A stretch of DNA of 64,000 bases from Halovivax ruber XH-70 (GCF_000328525.1 NC_019964.1:1550001-1614000); one strand, 5' to 3'; shown: positions 16,767-26,000, counted from the first letter of the stretch. Translations and numbers: made by a program. The notes: a model not told the origin generated them from the sequence alone.

Positions 16767-17945
16767 ATGAGTGAACGCACGGAAATCGAAACCGACGACG
16801 CGCCAATCGACGAACAGCGTGAATCGGGACGGGCTGACAGTGACCCGACGGCAGACAGTGACCCGACGAGCGGTCGCGACACTCACGCAACGGGAAACGA
16901 GCCGACGACGCGACGAGAACCGACAGCGGGGGCGTCCACCACGGGAATCGGGCTCGTCCAGCGGATCGGACTCGCGGCGACGGTGGTCCTCGCGATCGTC
17001 CTGACCGGGTTCGTCGTCGCGTACTGGCTCCGCTCGTATCCCCTGCTGGGAGACGTAGCCACACAGTACGTCTACGTTGGCCAGCACATGGACCAACTGC
17101 TGGGGACGAACGTCTTTCGACACCCGGTCATGTGGCAGTCGGTCGCCACGGCGGTCCTGATCGGAATCGTTGCCCCGCTCGTGGGCGTCTTTCTCGTCCA
17201 CCGCGAGATGGCGCTCATCGGCGAAACTCTCGCGCACACGGCGTTCGCTGGCGTCGCGGTCGGCCTCTTGCTCGGCGCGACGACCGACTGGCAGGCGTCG
17301 CTGCTCCTGTCCGCGCTCGTCGTCGGAATCGGTGGTGCACTGGCAGTGCAGTGGCTGGCCGAACGGACGGATGCCTACGGCGACGTGCCGATCGCGATCA
17401 TGCTCACCGGGAGCTTCGCCGTCGGCACGCTCGTCATCAGCTACGGACGCGGATTGACGGCCGTCAACGTCGAGGAGTACCTCTTCGGCAACCTCGCCTT
17501 CGTGACTGGCGAGGGTGCCCGACTGATGGTCGTGTTGACGATCTTCGTCGTCATCGGTGTCGCATCGACCTACAAACAACTCCTGTTCATCACCTTCGAC
17601 GAACAGGCCGCCCGCGTGGCCAGGCTGAACGTCCGCGGCTACAATGCCTTGCTCGTCGTGATGACTGCAGTCGTCGTCGTCGGTGCGATGCAGGTCCTCG
17701 GCGTGATCCTCGTCGCGGGCATGCTCGTCATCCCGGTCGCCGCCGCGACGCAACTCGCCGAGAGCTTTCGGGAAACGCTCTCCCTGTCGATCCTGTTCGG
17801 CCAGGCGGCGGTTCTCGGAGGGTACGCCCTCGCGATCTCCCAGTCGCTGCCACCCGGTGGGTCGATCATCGTCGTCGGCATCGCGTGCTACCTCTTCGCG
17901 ATCGGCTGGTCCGGGTCGTCACGTCGCGGGGTGCGGATGCACTAG
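16767..17945 (+). CDS. Metal ABC transporter permease (ZnuB-like)
   Basis: The 392-residue protein is an ABC-3 family permease with about eight hydrophobic helices starting near residue 70, including the conserved VFLVHREMALIGETLAHTAFAGVAVG and the QVLGVILVAGMLVIPVAAA segments. It forms the channel for the importer and follows the ATPase gene by 2 nt. The first 65 residues are an unusual hydrophilic, Thr/Asp-rich extension, containing an exact 15-nt direct repeat (16836-16850 and 16854-16868). A later start would remove it, but no good alternative start with family-like sequence is evident before the first helix. Confidence 0.92.
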   Translation: MSERTEIETDDAPIDEQRESGRADSDPTADSDPTSGRDTHATGNEPTTRREPTAGASTTGIGLVQRIGLAATVVLAIVLTGFVVAYWLRSYPLLGDVATQYVYVGQHMDQLLGTNVFRHPVMWQSVATAVLIGIVAPLVGVFLVHREMALIGETLAHTAFAGVAVGLLLGATTDWQASLLLSALVVGIGGALAVQWLAERTDAYGDVPIAIMLTGSFAVGTLVISYGRGLTAVNVEEYLFGNLAFVTGEGARLMVVLTIFVVIGVASTYKQLLFITFDEQAARVARLNVRGYNALLVVMTAVVVVGAMQVLGVILVAGMLVIPVAAATQLAESFRETLSLSILFGQAAVLGGYALAISQSLPPGGSIIVVGIACYLFAIGWSGSSRRGVRMH

Positions 17946-18084
17946 GCCGGTTGCTGTCTTGGCGTCTTCCCGACGAACGCGTCGAACATACGTGGCAGAC
18001 TGCCGACTTCACTGGCTGGGCCACCACCCGGTCACCGACAGCAGAATCGAACAGTTTCATGAGCACCCGGTCCGGAGCGTCGGT

Positions 18085-18774
18085 ATGGGATCTACCGAGG
18101 AAACAGAAAATTATCCGCGGGACACGCCGGGGAAAGGTGTGACACCGACTGCGGAAGCGATCGAGCCCGCGGCGCCCGACGAGTTCGGCCTGGTCCAGGT
18201 CTGGTGGGGTGACGGTAAGGGCAAGACGACGGCCACGCTCGGCATGGGAATGCGCGCGGCCGGCCACGGCTACCGGGTCCACCTGCTTCAGTTTATGAAA
18301 GGCGGTGCCGAGAGCGTCGAGGCCGTCCGCGGCGAGTACAACGCTATCGCGGCTCTCCCGGGGATCAGTTTCGAGAATCTCGGTCACTACGGCTGGCACG
18401 GCATGGCCGACGGCAGCGACGAGGCCGACCACGAGGCACAGGCACAGGCCGGACTCGAACGGGCTCACGAACTGCTCGAGGGGGCTCACCAGGCCGATCT
18501 AACGGCACCGCTCTCCTTCGACGGTGACCCAGACGACGGCGTACACATGCTGATTCTAGACGAGGTACTCTACGCCGTCGCGATGGGCCTGATCGACGAG
18601 GATGACGTTCGCGAACTCGTCGAGTCGAAACCCGATGGGCTCGAACTCGTCCTCTCCGGCGGGCACGAACGGCCGGCGTACCTGGACGAGCTGGCCGATC
18701 TGATGACGAACGTCCGAAAGGAACACCACCCTATCGACGACGGACAGCGCGCCCGCAAGGGAACCGAGTACTGA
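18085..18774 (+). CDS. cobA: Corrinoid adenosyltransferase, CobA/BtuR type
   Basis: The enzyme moves the adenosyl group of ATP to cob(I)alamin or cobyrinate to form the coenzyme B12 cobalt-carbon bond. The 229-residue protein has the P-loop GDGKGKTT (42-49), LHLLQFMKGG-like corrinoid segment, DEVLYAVAMGL and the ending LVLSGGHERPAYLDELADL, which are CobA hallmarks. ATG 18085 is chosen because the frame upstream overlaps the permease gene in another frame and has no family resemblance. It supplies the cofactor needed by the glutamate mutase encoded at 48.6-50.5 kb. Confidence 0.93.
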   Translation: MGSTEETENYPRDTPGKGVTPTAEAIEPAAPDEFGLVQVWWGDGKGKTTATLGMGMRAAGHGYRVHLLQFMKGGAESVEAVRGEYNAIAALPGISFENLGHYGWHGMADGSDEADHEAQAQAGLERAHELLEGAHQADLTAPLSFDGDPDDGVHMLILDEVLYAVAMGLIDEDDVRELVESKPDGLELVLSGGHERPAYLDELADLMTNVRKEHHPIDDGQRARKGTEY

Positions 18775-18853
18775 CGTGCCGCTTGGCATCGAGTGATTCG
18801 GTACGGGTCGCTCCGGGAGCTTGGTCCGATACTCGAATCGCCGGTGCCAGTAC

Positions 18854-18861
18854 GATTATAC
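18854..18861 (+). promoter_or_regulatory. TATA-like box for the ABC ATPase gene
   Basis: GATTATAC is centred about 31 nt before the ATG at 18889, consistent with a short-leader promoter for the two-gene ABC operon. Confidence 0.5.
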
Positions 18862-18888
18862 GAGTGGTCTGAGAATTCATCCTGATCG

Positions 18889-19629
18889 ATGAGTGCAATC
18901 CGAGTCAGGGATCTGACCAAGTCCTTCGCGGGTGTCGACGCCGTATCGGGGATGGGGTTCGACGTCGACCGTGGCGAACTGTTCGGCTTTCTGGGTCCCA
19001 ACGGGGCGGGTAAGACGACCACGATCAAAATCCTGACGGGCCAACTCAGGCCGGACTCCGGTGCGGTCGAAGTGGACGGGACTGACCCGTCGGTCGATCC
19101 GATCGAAACGCGTCGCCGGGTCGGAATCGTTCCCGAGGGAGGGGTGCCGCCGAGTTTCTTCACGCCCCGAGAGTACTTTACGTACGTCTCCAGACTGCGC
19201 GGACTCGAGTCGGAAATCGTCGAGCGGCGGATCGACGAGTGGGCCGACCGGCTCGGCCTGCAGGACCGTCTCGAGACGATCCACACCGATCTCTCTCGCG
19301 GCCAGCAACAGAAGGTGATGATCGCACAGGCGTTCCTGCACGAACCCGACGTGGTCTTCATCGACGAACCACTCGCCAACCTCGACCCGCTCGTTCAGGA
19401 GCAGGTCAAACGGCAACTCGCCGATTACGTCGACGACGACAACACCGCGTTCCTCTCGACACACAACATCGACGTCGCCGAGGACCTGTGTACACGGGTT
19501 GGGATCGTCGCCGACGGGCAGATCGTTGCCGAACGAGATCTCGATACCGCGGACGAACCGCTCCTCGACGTCTTCCTCTCGACCGTCGACGAGGCACAGC
19601 CACGCGACGTCCCAATCGTCGACCGATGA
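18889..19629 (+). CDS. ABC transporter ATP-binding protein (export type)
   Basis: The 246-residue protein is of the CcmA/DrrA class that powers efflux or drug and copper-related permeases. It has Walker A GPNGAGKT (36-43), a variant signature LSRGQQQK instead of LSGGQ, Walker B VVFIDEPLANLD, and switch His in STHNIDVAE. It overlaps its permease by 4 nt (ATGA). The transported substrate is unknown. Confidence 0.9.
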   Translation: MSAIRVRDLTKSFAGVDAVSGMGFDVDRGELFGFLGPNGAGKTTTIKILTGQLRPDSGAVEVDGTDPSVDPIETRRRVGIVPEGGVPPSFFTPREYFTYVSRLRGLESEIVERRIDEWADRLGLQDRLETIHTDLSRGQQQKVMIAQAFLHEPDVVFIDEPLANLDPLVQEQVKRQLADYVDDDNTAFLSTHNIDVAEDLCTRVGIVADGQIVAERDLDTADEPLLDVFLSTVDEAQPRDVPIVDR

Positions 19630-21137
19630 CGAGCTCATCCGAAGCCCCGGCCGACGGAGCGACTGAGCGCACCGGGCCGGGAGTCGGTACTGGCTACACC
19701 GAGACGCCACCGATCCGAACACAGCTCGCGGTGACGGCTCGTGCCCTGGCACGCGAAGAGTGGCGCGTGCACACGACGCTCTTCGGCGGGTACCGGTTCC
19801 TGACGATGCCGATCTTCATCACCCTCTTCGCCGGTGGGACGGCCTGGCTGCTCACCGAGACCGGGACTGCACCGGACGCCGTCCTGGTTGGCATCCACGT
19901 CTGTGCCCTCGCGTTCGGGCTCTACGCGGGGACTGCGGGGTTCGCCGGCTCGGCGATGCTCGAAGACGTGTTCGGTACGCACCAGTTTCTGCTCGGTGTC
20001 GCCGACACGTTGCCCCTTTCACGTCGGCTCTTTCTCGGGCTCTTCCTGGTGAAAGACGCCCTCTTCTACGGCTGTTTCTTCGTCCTGCCGATGGCGGTCG
20101 GGGCAGTGGGTGTCTCCGGCTTTTCGGACGCGACGCCGATCAGTCTGGGCGGTAAGTGGCTCTCGCTCTGGCTCGTCTTCGTCGGTGGCATGGCCCTGAC
20201 CGTCGGGGCGATCTCGGCTCGGACGAACGGGGTGCCGACGTGGGCGATCGCCGTCGTCGCACTCCTGGCGGCTTTCGGCGCCTGGGCGAGCGGATGGCTC
20301 GATGGTGGGACCGTCCTCGTCACCGCTCACTCACCGGGTTCGATGGCGATACTCGCACTGTCGACCGTCCTCGTCGGCTCTCTCGCACTGGCTGCGTACA
20401 AGCCGACGCACGTCCCACCCTCTCGAACGGCCCCAGAGCGGTTCGACGGGATCCGACGGCTGCTCCCGACGGACGATCCGCTCGTCGCGAAGGTGTTGCT
20501 CGAACTCGGTCGAAGTAGCGGCGGATTCGCGAAACCGTTCGTCTCGGTCGGTCTCCTGTTCGGGCTCGTCGCCGGATCGCTGGGGATCGTCGAATCGATC
20601 ACGGGTGTCGCCCCGGCGCCGGGCATCTTCTTCGGTGGCATCCTCGGCGTCAGTGCTTTCACCACGTACAACTGGCTGACGCAGTTCGACGACGTGTCCG
20701 ACTACCTCGTGCTCCCCGTCTCGGTCGTCGACGTCTTCCGGGCGAAGCAACTCGCGTTCCTCTTCGTCGGCCTCCCGACAGCAGGACTGCCGTATTTACT
20801 TGCAGTCGTGTGGTTCGACGCAACGCTCCTCGACGCGATCGCGGGCGGCGCCGTGCTGGTCGGCTACTCCGGGTACTACTACGGACTGACGGTGGCGCTG
20901 GCCGGCTTCTCACCGAACGAGTTCCTCTTCGACGGCGGTCGGTTCGCGGCGTTCGGCGGGGGTGTCGCCATCGTGCTCGTCCCAACCTTACTCGCCGCGT
21001 TCGTCCTGACGCCACCGTCCGCACTCTCGACGGTGGTTCTCGTCTGTGCCAGCGCGCTGCTGGCCGGTGTCGGGTTCGTCCTCTCGACCAGGGCGGCGAC
21101 GTACTGGGCCGATCGTTCGATGGCCGGTACCGCCTGA
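19626..21137 (+). CDS. ABC transporter permease, partner of the upstream ATPase
   Basis: The 503-residue product has about ten to twelve hydrophobic helices and a hydrophilic 45-residue N-terminus. I chose ATG 19626 because it overlaps the ATPase stop and gives the coupled layout; the open frame upstream to 19239 is antisense-like Arg-rich sequence. No recognised substrate motif is present. It lies between two cobalamin genes, but nothing in it ties it to corrinoids, and the spacing on both sides (115 and 174 nt) suggests an independent operon. Confidence 0.87.
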   Translation: MTSSSEAPADGATERTGPGVGTGYTETPPIRTQLAVTARALAREEWRVHTTLFGGYRFLTMPIFITLFAGGTAWLLTETGTAPDAVLVGIHVCALAFGLYAGTAGFAGSAMLEDVFGTHQFLLGVADTLPLSRRLFLGLFLVKDALFYGCFFVLPMAVGAVGVSGFSDATPISLGGKWLSLWLVFVGGMALTVGAISARTNGVPTWAIAVVALLAAFGAWASGWLDGGTVLVTAHSPGSMAILALSTVLVGSLALAAYKPTHVPPSRTAPERFDGIRRLLPTDDPLVAKVLLELGRSSGGFAKPFVSVGLLFGLVAGSLGIVESITGVAPAPGIFFGGILGVSAFTTYNWLTQFDDVSDYLVLPVSVVDVFRAKQLAFLFVGLPTAGLPYLLAVVWFDATLLDAIAGGAVLVGYSGYYYGLTVALAGFSPNEFLFDGGRFAAFGGGVAIVLVPTLLAAFVLTPPSALSTVVLVCASALLAGVGFVLSTRAATYWADRSMAGTA

Positions 21138-21311
21138 ACAGCGCGGTCATTTCTCCGTTTCGCCCGACCGAGTCGGGTCGACCGATCGTTGCTCGTCTCG
21201 CTCGTCGCGATTATCACGAGAGTCGCGTGAGTCGAGACGATTGCGCGCCAGGGCGACTGTCACGGAAATCGGTACGACAAAGCGTCCGGGCGCCAGGGGA
21301 TCAGGTGACGA

Positions 21312-22919
21312 ATGACGGAAACGGTACTGGTGGCCGGAACGGCGAGCCACGTCGGGAAGTCGACGGTCGCGACCGGTCTCTGTCGACTGCTCGCGGACCG
21401 CGGGTACGCGGTCGCCCCGTTCAAGGCACAGAACATGAGCACCAACGCACGGGTGGTCCTTTCCGGGTCGGCTGTTGGCGACGACGCAGGCATTGATCGT
21501 GTCGATCACCACAGCGAGGGAACCGACGAGTCGTCGGTTACTGCAGCTCCCTCGTCCGCACAGTGGGGAGAGATCGGTGTTTCACAGTTGGTCCAGTCGA
21601 GAGCAGCGCGAACGACGCCGACGACCGACTCGAATCCGGTGCTGTTGAAACCGCGTGGAGACGGCGAGAGCCAGCTGGTGATCGATGGTCGGGCCGTCGG
21701 TCACTTCGAAGCGGGAACGTACTACGAGCGCCACTGGGAGACGGCCCGCGATGCGGCGATCGCCGCCCACCGCCGGCTGTCACGCGCGGCGGACGTGATC
21801 GTCGCGGAAGGCGCCGGCAGTATCGCGGAGATAAACTTACACGACCGGGACCTCGCGAACATCGAAACCGCCCGGTTCGCGGACGCGAAGATCGTGATCT
21901 GCGCCGATATCGAACGCGGTGGGGCGTTCGCGAGTATCTACGGAACGCTCGAACTCCTCCCGGAGGACGTTCGCGATCGTGTCGTGGGCGTCGTCATCAC
22001 GAAATTTCGCGGCGATCAGTCGCTGCTCGAACCGGGAATCCGGACGATCGAAGCGCGCTGTGACGTGCCGGTGCTCGGGGTAATTCCGTACGAGGAGTTC
22101 GACCTGCCCGAAGAGGATAGTCTCGGGCTGCCCGACGAGACGACGGTGGCTGTCCGGGGAGCTGATGACAACGTGTCGGCCGACCACAGTGTCACCGTCG
22201 CCGTTCCGAGGTTGCCCCGACTCTCCAATGCCGCCGACGTCGACGCACTGGCGGCCGTCCCGGGCGTTCGGTGTGTGTTCGTCCCGCTCACCGACGCCGG
22301 CTGTGACCGACTGGCAGGCACCGACGCCGTGGTGATCCCGGGGACGAAAAACACCGTCGACGACACTGAGGCCCTCGTCTCCTGTGGGATGGGCGACGCA
22401 ATCCGTGCGTTCGACGGACCCATCGTCGGGATCTGTGGCGGCTACCAGCTACTCGGGCGGCGGCTCGTCGACGCCCAGCACGAAGGAACCGGGTCGGACC
22501 GGCTCGTCGAGGGACTCGACGTCTTGCCGGTCGAAACCCGATTCGGACCCGACAAGCAGGTCCGTCGGCGCCGAGTCTCAGTCGATGGTGCCGGACCGAT
22601 CGCGGCTGCAACTGGCACAGCGACGGGGTACGAGATTCACGCAGGCGAGACGAGTCACCTGCAGTCCATGGACGAACCGTTAGAACCCGGAAGCGCCGTC
22701 CGTGGATCGGTGCTCGGAACGTACCTCCACGGCCTGTTCGATACGGACCAGGTGAGATCGGCGTTCGTGGAGGCCGTGTATCGTGCGTCGGATACCCCAC
22801 GGCCCAGCGGATCAACGGATCGTGCGTCACCGTCAGATCCGTACGATCGTGTTGCAACCGTCCTGGCCGAATCCATCTCACTCTCGCCCATCGTCGAGGA
22901 ACTCTCACCGATACGGTGA
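21312..22919 (+). CDS. cbiP: Cobyric acid synthase (glutamine-hydrolysing)
   Basis: The enzyme amidates four carboxylates of adenosylcobyrinic diamide using glutamine and ATP. The 535 residues contain an N-terminal ATPase-like domain with GTASHVGKST (9-18), FKAQNMSTNARV, and the substrate segment NPVLLKPRGD; and a C-terminal class I amidotransferase domain with nucleophile Cys in GICGGYQLLG (about residue 375) and the His in GTYLHGLFD. An extra low-complexity stretch of about 30 residues (about 50-78) splits the QNMS and GEIG motifs, which are usually closer together. It is a late B12-pathway gene. Confidence 0.93.
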   Translation: MTETVLVAGTASHVGKSTVATGLCRLLADRGYAVAPFKAQNMSTNARVVLSGSAVGDDAGIDRVDHHSEGTDESSVTAAPSSAQWGEIGVSQLVQSRAARTTPTTDSNPVLLKPRGDGESQLVIDGRAVGHFEAGTYYERHWETARDAAIAAHRRLSRAADVIVAEGAGSIAEINLHDRDLANIETARFADAKIVICADIERGGAFASIYGTLELLPEDVRDRVVGVVITKFRGDQSLLEPGIRTIEARCDVPVLGVIPYEEFDLPEEDSLGLPDETTVAVRGADDNVSADHSVTVAVPRLPRLSNAADVDALAAVPGVRCVFVPLTDAGCDRLAGTDAVVIPGTKNTVDDTEALVSCGMGDAIRAFDGPIVGICGGYQLLGRRLVDAQHEGTGSDRLVEGLDVLPVETRFGPDKQVRRRRVSVDGAGPIAAATGTATGYEIHAGETSHLQSMDEPLEPGSAVRGSVLGTYLHGLFDTDQVRSAFVEAVYRASDTPRPSGSTDRASPSDPYDRVATVLAESISLSPIVEELSPIR

Positions 22920-23063
22920 GACCGACGTTCATCGACACCGTGAGACGAATCGATCGGTGACTACTGGGGCGACAGGCGCACGATTTACGAGATTCGAATC
23001 GGCGCTCGATACGGCAGGAAGGTTAATGCAGGTATCCCGACGATATCTCGTATCGGGCTCTGT

Positions 23064-23756
23064 ATGATCGGGACTGCTCCTGCAGTAATTTTCGATAGCT
23101 TTCCCTGGTGGATCGCCAGACCGATCCTCTACGTACTCGTCCTCGGGACGGGGATGGCCCTGGACGAGACCTACGTCAACCGAACGACCGTCCTGGCCGG
23201 CGCCCTCGCACTCTCGATCCACAGTCTGACGACGGGCGGCGTCTGGGCACCATTGGGACTGTACCTCGACGTCGGCCTCGTGCTCGGGGTTTACGGGCTG
23301 TACGCGTACGTCGTCGATGCGTACGTCCCCGGCTGGTTTCGCGCCGCCGCGTTCATACTGTACTCGCCCCTGTCGATCGCGTTGATCCTGCTGTTTCCCG
23401 ATATCATCTTCATCGTCTCGCTGTTGGTCGCGGGCTACGCGAATCTCCAGTTGCTCGCCACGCTCCATCCGGTCGAACCGTACTACTTCGGTCCCGAATC
23501 GCCGGACGCGTCCGCCCGTGCAGCATCGGCAGCCGGCGCTCCAGATCCGGTCGAGCGAGCTGACGGCTCCGTTGGCGGCGGCCTCGGAAGTATCGCGAGT
23601 GAACTGGGGAGCCTCACGGGGACCAGTTCCGAAGAGGAACCTGCCCAGTCGACGACTCAGTCGGCGAGTGACCGTGACGCCCGGCGAGACCCGGATCGAT
23701 CCGGCGCTCCACCCGACGATCGAGGCGTTCTTCCCGCGTTCATGCGTCGACTGTAG
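23064..23756 (+). CDS. Haloarchaeal membrane protein of unknown function
   Basis: The 230-residue product has four or five hydrophobic segments in residues 10-135 (for example IARPILYVLVLGTGMAL, LGLYLDVGLVLGVYGLYAYVV, FILYSPLSIALILLF, IIFIVSLLVAGYANL), then a Ser/Asp-rich tail of about 85 residues that is probably cytosolic and disordered. I recognise no family. It is a single gene. Confidence 0.75.
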   Translation: MIGTAPAVIFDSFPWWIARPILYVLVLGTGMALDETYVNRTTVLAGALALSIHSLTTGGVWAPLGLYLDVGLVLGVYGLYAYVVDAYVPGWFRAAAFILYSPLSIALILLFPDIIFIVSLLVAGYANLQLLATLHPVEPYYFGPESPDASARAASAAGAPDPVERADGSVGGGLGSIASELGSLTGTSSEEEPAQSTTQSASDRDARRDPDRSGAPPDDRGVLPAFMRRL

Positions 23757-23827
23757 CGCTCTACGGCTGGAATCGTGCTCCGTGAGCGGTACCGTCACCG
23801 CCGTGGAGAGTCAACTACCCCATAATT

Positions 23828-23858
23828 TATTATTTATGCGGCGGAAGTACCGCCTGCA
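23828..23858 (+). promoter_or_regulatory. Leaderless promoter with GGCGG-AAGTA-CCGCC dyad
   Basis: A strong TATA-like TTATTATTTA (23828-23837) is centred 26 nt before the ATG at 23859. Between them, 23840-23854 is a perfect 5-nt-arm inverted repeat with a 5-nt spacer. The spacing predicts a leaderless transcript with the dyad just before the start site. Confidence 0.55.
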
Positions 23859-24113
23859 ATGGCAAACGAAGACGAACTCCGCGAGCAATTCACCGACGCC
23901 TTCGAAGGCGCATCGTACCCCGTCTCGAACCCAATGGACCTCGTCCCGGCACTGCCGGACGGTCCGGCCACGAAGTTCGAGTCCGGTGACTTCTCCATGA
24001 CGGCGATGGAACTGAACTCGAAGACCGCGGGCGACGCCGACTTCCCCTACGATTCCGTCGACAATCTCGTCGACGACCTCATTCAGGGCCTCAAAGACGA
24101 CGACTACCTGTAG
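23859..24113 (+). CDS. MTH865-like family protein
   Basis: The 84-residue acidic protein resembles the MTH865 family, small helical archaeal proteins of unknown function. Typical parts are LREQFTDAFEGASYPVSNPMDLVPALPDG and the final DFPYDSVDNLVDDLI. It stands alone behind a strong leaderless promoter. Structures of the family show an EF-hand-like helix-loop-helix topology, but no metal-binding loop can be claimed here. Confidence 0.85.
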   Translation: MANEDELREQFTDAFEGASYPVSNPMDLVPALPDGPATKFESGDFSMTAMELNSKTAGDADFPYDSVDNLVDDLIQGLKDDDYL

Positions 24114-24252
24114 ATCGTCGACCTCGATTTTGGCTTCGCTGCGTAGCGCTCGCATCGAACTGATCGAGTGCAATAGACACGGTAGCGAAGCTCACCGCCC
24201 GTTCGCATCCTGGCCATCTCAGTGAGTCAGCCGAAGACGTCGCCTCGGCCGA

Positions 24253-24429
24253 TCACGCCGTCGAGTGGACGACGATGTCCTCGCTCCCACACGCCGGGCA
24301 CGACGTGGTCGTCGTCTCGACCGTCGTCCCACACCGTCGACACTCGTGGACGTCCTCACTGTCAGCCGGTGAACCGCCGAAGATCTCTCGCACAGTGTCG
24401 AGCATCCCAGTCCCATCGAGGCCTGCCAT
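24253..24429 (-). CDS. Small zinc-ribbon protein, rubrerythrin-like domain
   Basis: The 58-residue product MAGLDGTGMLDTVREIFGG... carries two CxxC pairs, C30/C33 and C44/C47, that form a zinc ribbon (CRRCGTTV, CPACGSEDI). Similar one-domain proteins are common in Halobacteria, where they follow a short helix. An alternative start at the second ATG (24405) would still keep the ribbon. Function unknown; such microproteins may act in protein-protein contacts. Confidence 0.8.
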   Translation of the reverse strand: MAGLDGTGMLDTVREIFGGSPADSEDVHECRRCGTTVETTTTSCPACGSEDIVVHSTA

Positions 24430-24661
24430 CCCGACAGCTAAGTATCTTTCTGGATGACTCACTTCGCGTGAGGATACTATTCGTCCCGGTACGATCGACT
24501 GTGTAATTGTTCGGTGCTCGAGAGAGGCTGCTACAGTGATGGTCGGCACATCCGCCCCGTGAGACGCTCCGTCCGGGGTCGTGAACCGAAGCCGGCCGCG
24601 TTAGTCGATGGACCAGTTGCGCACTTCAACGATTCGTATGTCCACCCGTCGGCAAACGTGA

Positions 24662-25060
24662 GTGTCGGTCGAACGTGACTCTCGTGAGAGCTGGACGACC
24701 GACACGACGTTCTCGCTCGAGTTCGAGCCAACTGGGGAGACCGTCACCGTGAGCGCACTACCGGAGTGCTTCGTGACCGAATCGGGTCGCTACCTGACTC
24801 GCTGGCAGCTCACGCGTTCGTTCGAAATCGGCATACTGACCGCTCGTCTCTCGGCCGACGACGAGCAGATACTACTCGCAGAACGAGCCGAGGGAACGGC
24901 CGTGACGATCGTTCGCTGTCCGTGGGAGGCGCTCCCGACCCACGTCGAGCTTCGCTCGGACGGAACCCGTGTCTGGATCGCCGACCGACGCCGCACACAC
25001 CCGGCAAGCCAGGCTACCGTGTGGCCACCGGCGTCACCACGAGTCGGTGATAAGGTGTGA
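24662..25060 (+). CDS. Hypothetical protein
   Basis: The 132-residue frame begins at a GTG. Its composition (Glu/Thr/Arg rich, no strong hydrophobic block) and the beta-like FSLEFEPTGETVTVSALP and WQLTRSFEIGILTARL suggest a soluble protein. I find no family match by eye. A gene is supported only by codon use and lack of a better frame. It precedes the protease gene by 47 nt. Confidence 0.5.
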   Translation: MSVERDSRESWTTDTTFSLEFEPTGETVTVSALPECFVTESGRYLTRWQLTRSFEIGILTARLSADDEQILLAERAEGTAVTIVRCPWEALPTHVELRSDGTRVWIADRRRTHPASQATVWPPASPRVGDKV

Positions 25061-25107
25061 AGATATTCACCATCGGTGTTCAGTAGGATCGATCGAAACG
25101 TTCTCCC

Positions 25108-25851
25108 GTGAACCGTCGAACCGCTCTCGGGGCGCTGGGGACGGCCATATTCGTTCCCGTCGTCGGGTATTCGTCCGCTCGGGATGGATCGACCGTTTCG
25201 GTTCGATTCTGGCTCACTCCTGGTGCGGCCCGGTACACCGGCCTCGAGGGCTGCGTCCGACGACTGCTGCGTCGAGGGCTGGCGTTCGATCACTGGACAG
25301 TCGAGGTCACTGCTGGTGGTGTCGTCGATATCGGGACGGAGAGTGCAGCCGAGACGATGCGAAGCGGGCGGTGGCCAGGTGCCGTCGGTGCCGGGATCGC
25401 CGGCGTCCGTGACGTCGATCCCGTCTGGGACGTCAATCTCCTCGTTACCGACGGATCGCTGGCCGACTCGCCATCCGGATACGGTGTTCCACACGTCGCG
25501 GCAGTCGGCGGTGCGTCGGCCCTCACGACGGTCGAACTGGACGGGAGCTTCGACGAGCCGGTCCCTATCACGGATGCGACGTTCGCGTCACAACTGGTGT
25601 TGCACGAAGTTGGTCACGCGTTCGGGCTCTCTCACGAGGATGGCAGCCGATACGAGCGATCCGGTTCGAGCGTCGTAACGCCGATGCTGTCGCTTTACGG
25701 GTGGCGACGCGAGCAATTGCCCGAATCGACGTGCGGTGGGCCGGTCACTTCAGGTCCACCAGCGGAAGGTAAAGACCGGCAACTGGATCTCACGTTCAGT
25801 GACTGTGCTCGGCGCTCGTTGCGAACGTACGATGGAAACCACCTCGGCTAA
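25108..25851 (+). CDS. Secreted metzincin-like zinc protease
   Basis: The 247-residue product has an extended zinc motif HEVGHAFGLSH at 166-176 (His 166, 170, 176 and catalytic Glu 167) and a downstream Met-turn candidate at TPMLSLYG (Met 193). This is the metzincin layout of matrixin or archaemetzincin-like proteases. The N-terminus MNRRTALGALGTAIFVPVVG is a Tat-type signal peptide. The start is GTG. The sequence between is low in known motifs, so the exact family is open. It is probably exported and acts on extracellular proteins. Confidence 0.8.
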   Translation: MNRRTALGALGTAIFVPVVGYSSARDGSTVSVRFWLTPGAARYTGLEGCVRRLLRRGLAFDHWTVEVTAGGVVDIGTESAAETMRSGRWPGAVGAGIAGVRDVDPVWDVNLLVTDGSLADSPSGYGVPHVAAVGGASALTTVELDGSFDEPVPITDATFASQLVLHEVGHAFGLSHEDGSRYERSGSSVVTPMLSLYGWRREQLPESTCGGPVTSGPPAEGKDRQLDLTFSDCARRSLRTYDGNHLG

Positions 25852-26000
25852 CCGCTATACGGATGAGCGGACGCTCTCGATCGGGGGGAGCGTCGGCCTG
25901 GACGAACGAGCGAGCGGCACTGCGCACAAGTCAGTGACCGGTGTCGGGCGACGAGTGCCGCCAGTACCGTTACGAGAGCGTCGGTAGTGACGCCAAGTTC

